From contig NZ_JACHEB010000003.1 in the NCBI RefSeq assembly GCF_014201335.1, positions 518,052-582,051 of the forward strand: a DNA stretch of 64,000 nucleotides, read 5' to 3'. Within the stretch, counting starts at the first letter, position 1. Every line of letters starts with the position of its first letter. This document shows positions 8,062 to 17,500 of the stretch, piece by piece. Origin of the DNA: Tunturiibacter gelidiferens. Its GTDB lineage: Bacteria; Acidobacteriota; Terriglobia; Terriglobales; Acidobacteriaceae. The position numbers and the translations under genes are program-made. Below the pieces are notes generated by a model. The model saw only the letters and a list, made by a program, of their open reading frames with translations. It was not told the origin of the DNA and made no database searches.

Positions 8062-8568
8062 ATGCGAGTCTTCGGCATTGATTGCGGAACGGAGTTTACC
8101 GGCTACGGGGTCGTGGAGGTAGATTGCGACGCCCGCATACCGCGTCTCGTTCACCTTGCTGCCGGTACGATTCGGCTCAACAAGAAAGAGAAGACACCGC
8201 AACGGCTCGCGCAGGTTTATGCCGAACTGACGGCACTGATGACCCTGCATCAGCCCGAGGTCATCGCTATTGAAGAAGTTTTCTTTTCGGCGAACGCAAA
8301 GTCTGCGCTCAAACTTGGCCAAGTGCGGGGCGTAGCGATGTTGGCAGCAGCAACCTGCGGGATGCCGGTGGTCGAGTACGCCCCGCTCTCGATAAAAAGC
8401 TCGGTGGTTGGCTACGGATTGGCCGCTAAAGAACAGGTGCAGTTCATGGTCAGGCGTCTGCTGAACAACGAAGACGCCTTTGACTCCGCGGATGCTGCAG
8501 ATGCGCTTGCAATCGCGATCTGTCACATTCATACTGCGCAGACGCTTCAACTGCAGGGCGCGCGCTGA
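8062..8568 (+). CDS. ruvC: crossover junction endodeoxyribonuclease RuvC
   Basis: RuvC is the Holliday-junction resolvase that cuts four-way junctions with RuvAB. The 168-residue length is normal. The acidic catalytic residues are D7 (FGIDCGT), E71 (AIEEVFF) and D144/D147 (SADAADALAIAICH). The start ATG at 8062 gives the canonical MRVFGID N-terminus. ruvA and ruvB are not adjacent. The stop overlaps the start of the next gene (TGATG), so the exported protein downstream is likely co-translated. Confidence 0.96.
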   Translation: MRVFGIDCGTEFTGYGVVEVDCDARIPRLVHLAAGTIRLNKKEKTPQRLAQVYAELTALMTLHQPEVIAIEEVFFSANAKSALKLGQVRGVAMLAAATCGMPVVEYAPLSIKSSVVGYGLAAKEQVQFMVRRLLNNEDAFDSADAADALAIAICHIHTAQTLQLQGAR

Positions 8569-9284
8569 TGAGAGCAATAGCGCGCATGGTGCTCGGCACT
8601 GCACTCTCTTTATGTTTCAGTTTCGTGGCCACTGCTCAAACGTCTGAAGTGCCTACTCCGCCCGTCACCACGAGTTCGCCTGAGGTTAGCTTCAAGTTCG
8701 ACCGCGTAGGATTGCCGGTCCCACAGTTCACTCTGCGGATCCATGAGAACGGTGTGGGAACCTATCAGGCGGATCAGGCAGAGATTCCAGCAACGCCGAC
8801 AGCGATGCGAGGCCAAGCAGCGCAACACGTCGACCGGCCAATCAATCTGACCTCCGGCACCGTTGCAAAGATCTTCAAGGATGCAAGGGAACTGAATCGC
8901 TTCAATGTTGAATGCGCTTCAAAGGCTAAAAATATAGCCGATACGGGCACCAAGACGCTCACATACGCCGGTTCGGATGGGTCGGGATCATGCGTTTACA
9001 ACTATTCCGAGAACAAGACTGTTCAATCATTGACCGACATCTTCCTTGGAATCGTCTCCACGTTGGATGAGGGCCGTAAGCTGGAGTTTCTGCATCGATA
9101 CGATCGTCTCGGCCTCGATGCGGAGATAAACTCCTTCGCGGATGAGGTGAAGGAGGGGCATGCGATCGAGTTGGGGACGATCTCGCCGACGCTGGCCGCA
9201 GTTGCAGACGACACTGCAGTGATTCAGCGCGTTCGACTAAAGGCCGCAAAGATGCTGGAGCTGGCGGCTGAGGGCAGCCATTGA
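8568..9284 (+). CDS. exported protein of unknown function
   Basis: This 238-residue protein has a signal peptide of about 23 residues (hydrophobic VLGTALSLCFSFVATAQ), so it is probably periplasmic. The mature part has two cysteines (in NVECASK and GSGSCVYNY) that could form a disulfide, and a helical C-terminal half. I recognise no family. It overlaps the ruvC stop by one base and is probably co-transcribed with it. An alternative start is the ATG at 8586. Confidence 0.75.
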   Translation: MRAIARMVLGTALSLCFSFVATAQTSEVPTPPVTTSSPEVSFKFDRVGLPVPQFTLRIHENGVGTYQADQAEIPATPTAMRGQAAQHVDRPINLTSGTVAKIFKDARELNRFNVECASKAKNIADTGTKTLTYAGSDGSGSCVYNYSENKTVQSLTDIFLGIVSTLDEGRKLEFLHRYDRLGLDAEINSFADEVKEGHAIELGTISPTLAAVADDTAVIQRVRLKAAKMLELAAEGSH

Positions 9285-9315
9285 AGATTCAGTAAGCCCT
9301 GCAGGTACAGTCAGT

Positions 9316-10131
9316 TCAGTTGTTACGAAAGACGAGTTGCGACAGAGACCGGTAAAGCTCTGCCATCGGCTCCAGTGCAAGCGATTCGGCACGTGCCTGC
9401 GCTGGAATACTGGCGGGCCACGTGGCGGAGAGTTGTTCGGCAGTGTGTCCCGCGGCGCGAAGATTGTTCTGCAAGGTCTTGCGCTTCTGTGCAAAGCACT
9501 GCTTCAGAAATTTGTTGAACCCTTCAGGATCTACTCCTAACTCAGTAAACCGTTGCGCGAAGTGAAGTCGCAAAACTGTAGAGTAGACGTCGGGAGGCGG
9601 CGAGAACGCGGACGGCGGCAGAGTAAAAAGGTGGTCGACCTGTGCGTTCATTTGAGCCGTCGCAGAGAGTAAGCCATAGTCCCTGACTCCGGGAGCAGCC
9701 GAGACACGATCCGCCACCTCTCGCTGCATCATCAGAACGGCGCGTGCGAGAGTGCCTGCGCTCCCAACCGCGAACAGTTGCAGCAGAATATCCGAAGTGA
9801 TGTAGTACGGCAGATTGCCGATCACGTCCGCCGTCTCCCCTGTGGGCACGAGCGATTGCAGGTTTGTCTTCAACACATCGCATTCAAGAACCTGTACCTG
9901 CGGTTGGTCGCGAAAACGGAAGGTCAATTCGGCTGCAAGTGCCCGGTCGAGTTCCAATGCAATGAGCTTGTAGCAACGTCCTGCCAGAATGTCGGTAATC
10001 GCCCCATGACCGGGGCCAATCTCGATAACGGTCCGCTTGCTAAGATCACCAAGAGCATCGACGATAGCGTGACGGGCAGTGTCGTCGACAAGAAAATTTT
10101 GTCCCAGCTTCGGCTTACGTTTCATCTGCAT
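9316..10131 (-). CDS. rsmA: 16S rRNA dimethyladenosine transferase (KsgA)
   Basis: RsmA dimethylates two adjacent adenines in helix 45 of 16S rRNA late in 30S assembly. The 271-residue protein carries GQNFLVD (residues 10-16), the SAM-binding EIGPGHG (37-43), and the catalytic NLPYY motif (106-110). The C-terminal helical domain has the usual FAQKRKTLQNNL segment. The gene is alone on the minus strand, divergent from glgA with 71 bp between. Confidence 0.96.
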   Translation of the reverse strand: MQMKRKPKLGQNFLVDDTARHAIVDALGDLSKRTVIEIGPGHGAITDILAGRCYKLIALELDRALAAELTFRFRDQPQVQVLECDVLKTNLQSLVPTGETADVIGNLPYYITSDILLQLFAVGSAGTLARAVLMMQREVADRVSAAPGVRDYGLLSATAQMNAQVDHLFTLPPSAFSPPPDVYSTVLRLHFAQRFTELGVDPEGFNKFLKQCFAQKRKTLQNNLRAAGHTAEQLSATWPASIPAQARAESLALEPMAELYRSLSQLVFRNN

Positions 10132-10202
10132 CCAATGTTTGCGGTTTGTTCCTGTGCTCTTCTATAGACTAACGGTTTGGTTGGAAAGATAAGGACGAAG
10201 GT

Positions 10203-11651
10203 ATGCATATTGTTTTCGCGGCGTCGGAGTGTTCCCCCTGGGCAAAGTCGGGCGGTATGGCGGATGTGGTGAGCGCACTTCCCCGTGCCCTGGCCAAACT
10301 TGGCCATCGTGTGAGTGTTTTTCTGCCCTACTATCGTCAGGTTGCAAAGGCTGTGCCGAAGCCTAAGGTTGTCTTGCCTAGTATCACGATTCCGTTTCCT
10401 TCGTATAACCGCTTCGTTCGGATTCTTGACGGAGGTATAGCCGGAGAAGTTCAGACGTATTTCGTCGATTGCACCGAATTCTTCGATCGCGAAGAATTTT
10501 ACGGCACGCCCTCCGGCGACTATCCCGACAACGCGGAACGCTTCGGACTTCTCTGCCGTGCTGTCATAGAAGCCTCAAAGATACTCGGCGTTCCAGACGT
10601 ATTTCACGTGCATGACTGGCAGGCGTCGATGATTCCGATCATGTTGGGATCCATCTATTATTTCGATCCAGTCCTTCGTCACGTTCCCACAGTTCAGACC
10701 ATTCACAATGCCGGTTTTCAGGGGTGGTTTTCTCCACGAACCATCGAAAAGCTGCTTCTGCCCTGGGATTTGTATACGGTTGACAAACTCGAACACTTCG
10801 AAAAAGTTGATTTCTTGAAAGGCGGCGTCGTGTATGCCGATGCCATCACGACGGTGAGTCGGAAGTACGCCGAAGAACTTCAGACGACCGAGTTTGGAAA
10901 CGGACTTGATGGAGTGTTTCGGAAGCGAAGCGGAGATCTCCTCGGAATTACAAACGGCATCGATTCTGACGAATGGAATCCTGCGACCGACTCCCATATC
11001 GCGGCCCACTACACGGCACAAAACCTCGCGGGAAAAAAGGAGTGCCGCCGCGATCTGCTTCACGCTTTTGGATTCGAAAATGTCGGCGATGACACCGCCG
11101 TTATCGGAGTCGTCTCCCGCTTCGCCACGCAAAAAGGCTCCGACTTCATTGTCGAAATCATGGATCGGCTGGCGAAGGAAGACATGGTGTTGGTGATACT
11201 GGGTAGTGGCGAAGAGTACTACGAGCGTCTGTTGGTAGAGATGGCCGAGCGCCATCCCGCAAAGGTGCGCGTGCAGGTGAAGTTTGACAATGTTATGGCG
11301 CACAAGATCGAAGCCGGCGCCGATATCTTCCTTATGCCCTCCCGCTACGAGCCTGGCGGCCTGAACCAGCTCTACAGTCTCAAGTACGGAACTATTCCTG
11401 TCGTCCGCGCGACGGGCGGTTTGGACGACACTATAGACGAACAGCCAAACGGCGAGGGCAATGGCTTCAAGTTTTGGGGCTATAGCGCGGACGCATTCCT
11501 CGAGGCAGTTCAACGTGCTCTCGGAACCTTCCGCAACAAGGAGCAGTGGACGGCAATGATGTTGCGGGGAATGATGCAAGACTTTTCATGGGACAAGCCG
11601 GCCGCCGAATATGTGCGCGTCTACGAGCGTGTCATCACCAATCGCAGTTAG
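10203..11651 (+). CDS. glgA: glycogen synthase (ADP-glucose type, GT5)
   Basis: GlgA extends alpha-1,4-glucan chains from ADP-glucose in the cytoplasm. The N-terminal ADP-glucose loop KSGGMADV (residues 15-22) and the C-terminal GT-B domain with MPSRYEPGGLNQLYSLKYGTIP identify a GT5 synthase. The 482-residue length is typical. The start ATG at 10203 is preceded by AAGGACGAAGGT. Other glg genes are absent nearby. Its 3' end overlaps the convergent permease gene by 4 bp, so antisense interference between the two transcripts is possible. Confidence 0.95.
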   Translation: MHIVFAASECSPWAKSGGMADVVSALPRALAKLGHRVSVFLPYYRQVAKAVPKPKVVLPSITIPFPSYNRFVRILDGGIAGEVQTYFVDCTEFFDREEFYGTPSGDYPDNAERFGLLCRAVIEASKILGVPDVFHVHDWQASMIPIMLGSIYYFDPVLRHVPTVQTIHNAGFQGWFSPRTIEKLLLPWDLYTVDKLEHFEKVDFLKGGVVYADAITTVSRKYAEELQTTEFGNGLDGVFRKRSGDLLGITNGIDSDEWNPATDSHIAAHYTAQNLAGKKECRRDLLHAFGFENVGDDTAVIGVVSRFATQKGSDFIVEIMDRLAKEDMVLVILGSGEEYYERLLVEMAERHPAKVRVQVKFDNVMAHKIEAGADIFLMPSRYEPGGLNQLYSLKYGTIPVVRATGGLDDTIDEQPNGEGNGFKFWGYSADAFLEAVQRALGTFRNKEQWTAMMLRGMMQDFSWDKPAAEYVRVYERVITNRS

Positions 11652-13003
11652 GCGGTTCGTCTTCGTTGCAATAGATAATGCAGCGGAACTCCCAACAGGA
11701 TGATGCCAGTTCCGATGACGGAGTTCCGCGGCTGATCTGCAAATGAAAAGACCAGCAGCACAGTCGCCGCAAGAATGAAGAGGGCGGGTAGCACCGGGTA
11801 CCCCCATATGCTGTAGGGGCGAGCAACATCTGGCTCGCGATGGCGGAACACAAAGATCGTGCTCGCGGTCAGCATGTAGAAGAGCCATTCACCGAAGATG
11901 GCCAGCGAAAAGAGCGCCTGAAACTTGCCGATGGCCAGCAGCAGCAGTGAACTCAGCACTGCCTGGAGGATCAATGCTGCGGATGGTGTTTGAAATCGTG
12001 AACTAACGTGCGCCAACTGCTTGAAGAAAAGCCCGTCGCGGGCGGCTGCAAACGGCACACGTGCTCCGGAGAGCGAAGATCCTACAAAGGTCGCGCAGAT
12101 ACTGACTGCCATCCCGATCGACACCAGTGTTGCTCCCCATTGTCCGGCGACCAGGCGCATCGCGTCGGCGGCGGGTCGATCCGCAGTGGCAATTGCTGCT
12201 GCGGGCAGTACATATTGAATAGCCGCATTGGTCAGCATGTAGAGCGCCCCGACGATGGCAACGCCTCCGACCAATGCCAGCGGCATGCTCCGTTGTGGCT
12301 TCTGCACCTCGCCAGCCATGGTCACGACGTCGCTCCATCCGTCATAGGCCCAGAGAGCAGCGACTAGCGCGATCATGAAACCGGTAAAGCCTCCGCGCGC
12401 TCCCGTAAAGTTAGTGCTGAAGTTTTGCCACGATCCATGCGCGCCGGCTGCTCCGAAACAGAAACCTGCGATTACGACAATCAGCGCACCTTTGAGCCAC
12501 GTGAGCAGAAGCTGTACATTGGCGGATCTTCTCGTCCCGATGATGTTGAGACCAGCAATCAGCCAAGTCACCGCGATAGCGAAGATCTGCCCCCAGTACA
12601 AATGCAGAAAGGCTGGCTGCGCGAAAAGACTGAAGAATGCAAAGGTGCCCAGCACCCGCGCCAATCCTGCGGCGATGGTAGCAAGCGATGCGGGTTTGGC
12701 TACCGTGATTTGCGTCCACATATATAGGAAGCCGGTAAGGTCTCCGTAGGCCTCGCGAAGGAAAGCGTATTCGCCGCCATAGCGTGGTCGCGCAGCAGCG
12801 ATCTCGGCATAGGTCATTGCGCCGAAGAGCGAGAGCAGACCACCCACGATCCACACGACGTAAACCATGCGGGACGAGCCGACCGCCGCCATCATCTCTC
12901 TGGGCACCAAAAAAATCCCGCTGCCGATAATGATGCCCACGACAATGGAGGTTGCGTGGGATGCGTTCAAAACGCGAGGCAGCTCAGACTGGCTTTTTGG
13001 CAT
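11648..13003 (-). CDS. APC-family amino acid permease
   Basis: This inner-membrane permease has 451 residues and about 12 transmembrane helices. The first helix motif VVGIIIGSGIFLVP and the following YAEIAAARPRYGGEYAFLREAYG are typical of APC-superfamily amino acid exchangers of the LAT/YfnA type. The substrate cannot be told from sequence. The gene stands alone and converges with glgA, with a 4-bp overlap of coding ends. No terminator is visible between the two. Confidence 0.88.
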   Translation of the reverse strand: MPKSQSELPRVLNASHATSIVVGIIIGSGIFLVPREMMAAVGSSRMVYVVWIVGGLLSLFGAMTYAEIAAARPRYGGEYAFLREAYGDLTGFLYMWTQITVAKPASLATIAAGLARVLGTFAFFSLFAQPAFLHLYWGQIFAIAVTWLIAGLNIIGTRRSANVQLLLTWLKGALIVVIAGFCFGAAGAHGSWQNFSTNFTGARGGFTGFMIALVAALWAYDGWSDVVTMAGEVQKPQRSMPLALVGGVAIVGALYMLTNAAIQYVLPAAAIATADRPAADAMRLVAGQWGATLVSIGMAVSICATFVGSSLSGARVPFAAARDGLFFKQLAHVSSRFQTPSAALILQAVLSSLLLLAIGKFQALFSLAIFGEWLFYMLTASTIFVFRHREPDVARPYSIWGYPVLPALFILAATVLLVFSFADQPRNSVIGTGIILLGVPLHYLLQRRRTA

Positions 13004-13184
13004 CGGTTTTGGGAGAGTAGCATACCCGCGCTGTCATCCCGCAAATAACTGCAGCTTCCACGGCGTCCGACATTTCAGACGGGCTGGGCGCTAGTTGAGA
13101 TCGAAACGAGATATTACAACTCGGGTGGGGCGCAATAAAACATCTTACTTATAAGATGAGAGACGAACTTTCCTGGAGTGAACT

Positions 13185-14099
13185 ATGGACTGGACACCTG
13201 GTGGCGGACTCAGTGGGGACATCGAAGACAGACGTGGTTCCTCTGGCGGAGGCGGCGGAGGCTTTGGCGGCGGTGGGATCGGCATCGTCGGCTTTTTGTT
13301 CCTTCTAGTCATCAGCCTTGTCACAGGACGTAACTACATCGGCAGCTATCTGTCTGGGCATAGTGCGTCTCCCTCCACACAGCAGAGCGCACCTTCCGCA
13401 GGCAATCGGCCGGTGACCTCTGAATCTCCTCAAGAGAAGAGAGCGGCGCAGCTTGTCTCCTGGACGCTGGACGATGTGCAGAATACCTGGACGAAGCTTC
13501 TGCCCACGCAGACGGGAAAAAACTACCAGCGCTCCACTCTGGTGTTATTCCGCGGACGAACTTACTCAGGCTGCGGTACTGCTCAGTCGCAAAGCGGTCC
13601 GTTCTACTGCCCGGCAGATGAAAAAGTCTACATCGACCTTAGTTTCTGGGATGAATTGAGACGGCTCGGCGGCAGCAATGCGGACTTCGCTCAGGCCTAC
13701 GTCGTTGCTCACGAGCTAGGCCACCATGTGCAGGATCTTCTCGGCATCGAACGACAGGTCAGGCAGCTATCCGCCCAACACCCATCGGAGAGAAATCGTC
13801 TCTCCGTGGATCTTGAACTTCAGGCTGATTGTTTCGCCGGTGTGTGGGCGCACAGCACGGCGCAGCGTAACATCGTTCACGACTCTGATATCGCGGCTGG
13901 TCTGCAAGCAGCAGCCTCGGTTGGCGACGACCATATCCAGCGCCTGGAACGAGGGACGGTAAGCCCTGAGAGCTTCACTCACGGATCTTCCGCGCAACGC
14001 GTTGGCTGGTTCAAGCGTGGTTTCCAGCAGGGAACCATCGCAGCCTGCAACACCTTCAAAACTGGCGGTGCAGTTCCGCCGACAGACAGCGCTGAGTAG
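13185..14099 (+). CDS. neutral zinc metallopeptidase, YpfJ/PF04228 family
   Basis: This 304-residue membrane-anchored protein starts with a Gly-rich segment (residues 20-31) followed by one transmembrane helix (about 32-47). The metallopeptidase domain then carries HELGH at 176-180, with ELQADC (211-216) as the expected third-ligand region. This is the putative neutral zinc metallopeptidase family of E. coli YpfJ, whose substrates are not established. The start ATG at 13185 follows TTTCCTGGAGTGAACT. The stop lies 2 bp from the stop of convergent uvrC. Confidence 0.9.
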   Translation: MDWTPGGGLSGDIEDRRGSSGGGGGGFGGGGIGIVGFLFLLVISLVTGRNYIGSYLSGHSASPSTQQSAPSAGNRPVTSESPQEKRAAQLVSWTLDDVQNTWTKLLPTQTGKNYQRSTLVLFRGRTYSGCGTAQSQSGPFYCPADEKVYIDLSFWDELRRLGGSNADFAQAYVVAHELGHHVQDLLGIERQVRQLSAQHPSERNRLSVDLELQADCFAGVWAHSTAQRNIVHDSDIAAGLQAAASVGDDHIQRLERGTVSPESFTHGSSAQRVGWFKRGFQQGTIAACNTFKTGGAVPPTDSAE

Positions 14100-14101
14100 C
14101 C

Positions 14102-16096
14102 TCAGGAAGCTTCGTTCAACACGGGAAGTACCGCTTTGCCTGAAGCTTCCGCTGCAAAGTAGTTACGAATCTTCTCCGCAGTCGCTGTATTCACCACTGC
14201 AGTGAGCGCGTCGGGTCCAGCCTGCTTGATCCCACGCACGCTGCCGAAGTGTTCGATCAACCGTTGCCGGGTTCTCGGCCCAACACCAGGTATTGCGAGC
14301 AATTCGCTGTCGCGGTCGCGCATCTGGCGTCGCTTGCGATGGTAGCTCACGGCAAATCGATGACTCTCATCGCGAATTTTCTGCATCAGGTGCAACACCG
14401 GAGAGCGTCGATCCAGCACCACAGGTTCATTCTCCTGCCCGTATACGTAGATGATCTCTTCCCGTTTTGCGATTGAAGCAAGAGGCTGCAGTGTGACGCC
14501 GATCTCCTCGAGCGCCGAATACGCTGCATGCAACTGTCCGAGCCCTCCATCGATCAGGATCAAGGAAGGGAAGGGCTTCTTGTCTTCTTGCAGCCGTTTG
14601 TAACGGCGTTGAATAACTTCGCGCATGCTGGCAAAATCATCGACGCCCGTGACTGTCTTCACCTGAAATTTTCGGTAGTCGGACTTTTTCATCGCGCCAT
14701 CTTCCCACACAACCATAGAAGCCACCGTTTCGGCGCCCTGAATGTGCGAGATGTCGAAGCATTCGATCCGGCGCGGTAGCTCTTCCAGCGTGAGCGCGTC
14801 CTGCAACGCCTCTTGAATCGCTTTCATACCCGGCTGCAGCACTCGGAACCGCTGATCGTACGACTGCTTCGCATTTTGACAGACAAGATCGACGAGCGAG
14901 CGCTTTTCACCACGTTGCGGAGCAAGAATCTCAATGCGTTTGCCCGTCCGCTCAGTGAGTGCCTCCGCCAAAAGCGCCCGATCGGGAAACTCTACGGGAA
15001 CGAGAATGGACCGTGGCACATAACTCTGATCGAGATAAAGTTGCTTCAGCAACGCGGAAAAAAACACCGCCGGACTGAACGCCGCTCCGAGCTCCGACAC
15101 GGCAGCATGCTGGACGACGGGAATGCCCTCTCCAATCTCCGGCGCGGTAGTCGCAGGATCGGGTTCCATGCGCGGCAGCGCCTCCAACTCATCCAACTCC
15201 GCAATGGCCTCCGTCACCGCATCCGGCGCGGATTCCGGGAGATCCTCCCAGAAGAAGTCGCGCCGGTCCACGATCTTTCCGCTGCGCATGTGGAACAGGT
15301 TCACCGCCAGCATCTCGTTCTCGAAGTGGTAGCCGAAGACGTCGGCGTCTTCATTATCGGTGCCGGCCATTCGCTGTTTGTCCTGCATCTGGTGTACGGT
15401 GACGATTTGATCGCGCAGGCGCGCAGCCGTCTCGAACTGCTCCGCCTCCGCCGCAGCCTCCATCCGTCTAGTCAGTGCCTGCTCGAGTTCATTCGGACGC
15501 CCCTCCAGAAAGAGCTGTACGTCGCGAATGGTTTCGCGGTAAGTCTCCGGCGTCGTCAGTCCCTCCAGGCACGGCCCCAGGCAGCGCTTGATGTAGTACT
15601 GCAGGCACGCCCGCGGATGGTATCGCGATAGATCGACCTTGCAGCTTGGAATCAGGAAGCTGCGATGGATCAGATCGACGAGCCGATACGCGAGGTTTCC
15701 TGGAAAGTAGGGACCGTAGTAGGCCCCGCCATCCTTGCGCAATCGGCGGGTCACGAAGACCTTCGGATAGCGATCGTTCATCGTCAGCTTGATGTAGGGG
15801 TAGGTTTTATCGTCCCGCAGCAGGATGTTGAAGCGCGGCTTCTTCTGCTTGATGAGGTTGTTCTCGAGCGCTAGCGCCTCATGCTCATTCGCGACCGTGA
15901 TGTACTCCACATCGACGGCCTCCCGCATCAGGGAGCCTGTTTTGGCGTTGGCCTGCGAAGCCTCCAGAAAGTAGGAACGCACCCGCGCACGCAGGTTTTT
16001 CGCCTTACCCACATAGATAACCTCACCCTCGGCGTTTTTATAGAGATAACAACCAGGCTGGGTGGGGAGAGTTCGAATTTTCTGGTGAAGATCCAT
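14102..16096 (-). CDS. uvrC: excinuclease ABC subunit C
   Basis: UvrC makes the two incisions around DNA lesions in nucleotide excision repair, with UvrA and UvrB. The 664-residue protein has the N-terminal GIY-YIG nuclease (GCYLYKN...VIYVGKAKNLRARVRSYF), a central UVR motif around residue 210, the RNase H-like C-terminal nuclease (ECFDISHIQGAETVASMVVW, LILIDGGLGQL) and a C-terminal helix-hairpin-helix (LLAIPGVGPRTRQRLIEHFGS). All key blocks are present. The gene is alone on the minus strand, convergent with the metallopeptidase. Confidence 0.97.
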   Translation of the reverse strand: MDLHQKIRTLPTQPGCYLYKNAEGEVIYVGKAKNLRARVRSYFLEASQANAKTGSLMREAVDVEYITVANEHEALALENNLIKQKKPRFNILLRDDKTYPYIKLTMNDRYPKVFVTRRLRKDGGAYYGPYFPGNLAYRLVDLIHRSFLIPSCKVDLSRYHPRACLQYYIKRCLGPCLEGLTTPETYRETIRDVQLFLEGRPNELEQALTRRMEAAAEAEQFETAARLRDQIVTVHQMQDKQRMAGTDNEDADVFGYHFENEMLAVNLFHMRSGKIVDRRDFFWEDLPESAPDAVTEAIAELDELEALPRMEPDPATTAPEIGEGIPVVQHAAVSELGAAFSPAVFFSALLKQLYLDQSYVPRSILVPVEFPDRALLAEALTERTGKRIEILAPQRGEKRSLVDLVCQNAKQSYDQRFRVLQPGMKAIQEALQDALTLEELPRRIECFDISHIQGAETVASMVVWEDGAMKKSDYRKFQVKTVTGVDDFASMREVIQRRYKRLQEDKKPFPSLILIDGGLGQLHAAYSALEEIGVTLQPLASIAKREEIIYVYGQENEPVVLDRRSPVLHLMQKIRDESHRFAVSYHRKRRQMRDRDSELLAIPGVGPRTRQRLIEHFGSVRGIKQAGPDALTAVVNTATAEKIRNYFAAEASGKAVLPVLNEAS

Positions 16097-16265
16097 GCGT
16101 GTCGATCAAAGTCCGCATCTTAGTGTAGATGCAGGTTTATAAATCTGCGTGTGCACAGGTTTGCTCAGTAGATTTGACGCGGCAACCTATCAAAAGTTCC
16201 CGGATAGCGCTTACAGGGAGAGTAGTCCAAACGTGCCGATCGTTGTAAGTGTAATAAAATGTTAT

Positions 16266-16339
16266 GGTTGAAGGCGTTTTGAGATTGGCATTCCAATTGC
16301 AGCTTTCAACCGTTGTGGATGAAGTTATTGGAACGCCTT
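16266..16339 (+). promoter_or_regulatory. 5' leader with two overlapping, mutually exclusive stems
   Basis: In the leader of the OmpA-family gene, GGTTGAA (16266-16272) can pair with TTCAACC (16305-16311), enclosing a smaller ATTGG/CCAAT hairpin. AAGGCGTT (16271-16278), which shares two bases with the first arm, can instead pair with AACGCCTT (16332-16339), ending 7 bp before the AGGAG ribosome site. The two folds cannot coexist fully. Regulation is inferred, not shown. Confidence 0.4.
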
Positions 16340-16361
16340 ACTAACCAGGAGAGTGAAAGAA

Positions 16362-17123
16362 ATGAACTCCAAGAATCAGAGACGAATGAAGATTAAATCT
16401 GCCTCAGCCGTTATGTTCGCCAGTGCCTTCGCGTTCACCTTCACGGTTGGCTGCTCGACCAAGAACTATGTCAAGTCCCAAACCGCGCCTATCATCCAGC
16501 AGACTAACGACCTCGATACTAAGACCGCCGCTGACCATCGCAATATCGTTGACACCGATGAGCGGGCCAAGACCGGAATCGCCGGCGCACAATCTGCCGC
16601 CGATACAGCCGATCAGCATGCTCTCGCAGCGGGTCAGTCCGCGGATGCGGCAAATCAATCCGCCAAGGAAGCTTACAACCGGGTCGACAGCCTAAGCGGT
16701 GTCGTCGCGAATTTGGACAACTACAAGCAGATCTCGGATGTGAGCGTCACGTTTGCCTTTGACAAGTATGTCTTGACCGCGTCTGACAAGAAGCAGCTTG
16801 ATGATTTGGCTGCAAACCTCGGCAATACCCGTGGTTACATTCTTGAAGTGACTGGCGGAACGGACTCGGTTGGTGATGCGCAGTATAACTACCAACTCAG
16901 CCAGCATCGTGCCGACGCAGTCGTCAACTATCTCTCCTCCAAATACAACATCCCGCCGCACAAGTTCTACCTGATTGGCATCGGCAAGGACCAGCAGGTT
17001 GCGAGCGACAGCACAGCCGAAGGTCGCGCGAAGAATCGTCGTGTCGACATCAAGCTGATGACCAACATGAGCAACGATCAGCCGAGCAATGCCTCCGCCA
17101 CCAAACCGAACGGGCAAATGTAA
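16362..17123 (+). CDS. OmpA-family lipoprotein
   Basis: This is a peptidoglycan-associated outer-membrane lipoprotein. I place the start at ATG 16362 because AGGAG (16347-16351) is well spaced from it and too close to the upstream GTG at 16353. The 253-residue protein has a lipobox ending FTVGC (Cys31), an Ala/Gln/Asp-rich helical stretch (about 45-110, probable coiled coil like Lpp/YiaD proteins), then an OmpA domain with VTFAFDKYVLT and the peptidoglycan-binding YNYQLSQHRADAVVNYL...GRAKNRRVDI. A strong terminator follows, so it is monocistronic. Confidence 0.9.
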   Translation: MNSKNQRRMKIKSASAVMFASAFAFTFTVGCSTKNYVKSQTAPIIQQTNDLDTKTAADHRNIVDTDERAKTGIAGAQSAADTADQHALAAGQSADAANQSAKEAYNRVDSLSGVVANLDNYKQISDVSVTFAFDKYVLTASDKKQLDDLAANLGNTRGYILEVTGGTDSVGDAQYNYQLSQHRADAVVNYLSSKYNIPPHKFYLIGIGKDQQVASDSTAEGRAKNRRVDIKLMTNMSNDQPSNASATKPNGQM

Positions 17124-17143
17124 TCAAAACTATCCGCAAGACC

Positions 17144-17180
17144 AAACGCGCCGGCATCATGTCGGCGCGTTTGCTTTTAA
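17144..17180 (+). terminator. Rho-independent terminator
   Basis: A perfect 10-bp stem, AAACGCGCCG (17144-17153) with CGGCGCGTTT (17163-17172), is followed by GCTTTTAA. It lies 20 bp after the OmpA-lipoprotein stop. Confidence 0.88.
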
Positions 17181-17204
17181 TCCCTCACAAGCTTCGATAG
17201 TGAT

Positions 17205-17423
17205 CTACGTCTTGAGCTTTCGATAGACAATCGCCAAGAGCACAGACGCCAAAATGACCCAGACAAGCTGGTACCAATAGAAAAACGGAAAACCCCAGAG
17301 CGCCGGCGTCGAACGCGCATAGACAATCGGGAAACAAAGGCCGAGATAGGGCAGTAGAAGCAGCAGCACCCATCGGCTCCTGCGTGGCCTTGATTCAGCT
17401 TTTCCTTCGGGCTCAGGCGTCAT
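17205..17423 (-). CDS. DUF3311 small membrane protein
   Basis: This protein of about 72 residues has two transmembrane helices (LLLLPYLGLCFPIVYA and FYWYQLVWVILASVLLAIVY) separated by the ALWGFPFFYWYQ loop typical of DUF3311. In many bacteria DUF3311 proteins precede a sodium:solute symporter, but none is found here. The start is uncertain: the ATG at 17423 is taken, with in-frame alternatives up to 17465. No clear ribosome site is seen. Confidence 0.7.
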   Translation of the reverse strand: MTPEPEGKAESRPRRSRWVLLLLLPYLGLCFPIVYARSTPALWGFPFFYWYQLVWVILASVLLAIVYRKLKT

Positions 17424-17500
17424 GGTGCAAAGCATAATGCATTTGTCTCGAAGGTGGGAAGCCAATCACTTCGGGTAAGTCATCGGGTAAAGTTGAAGAT

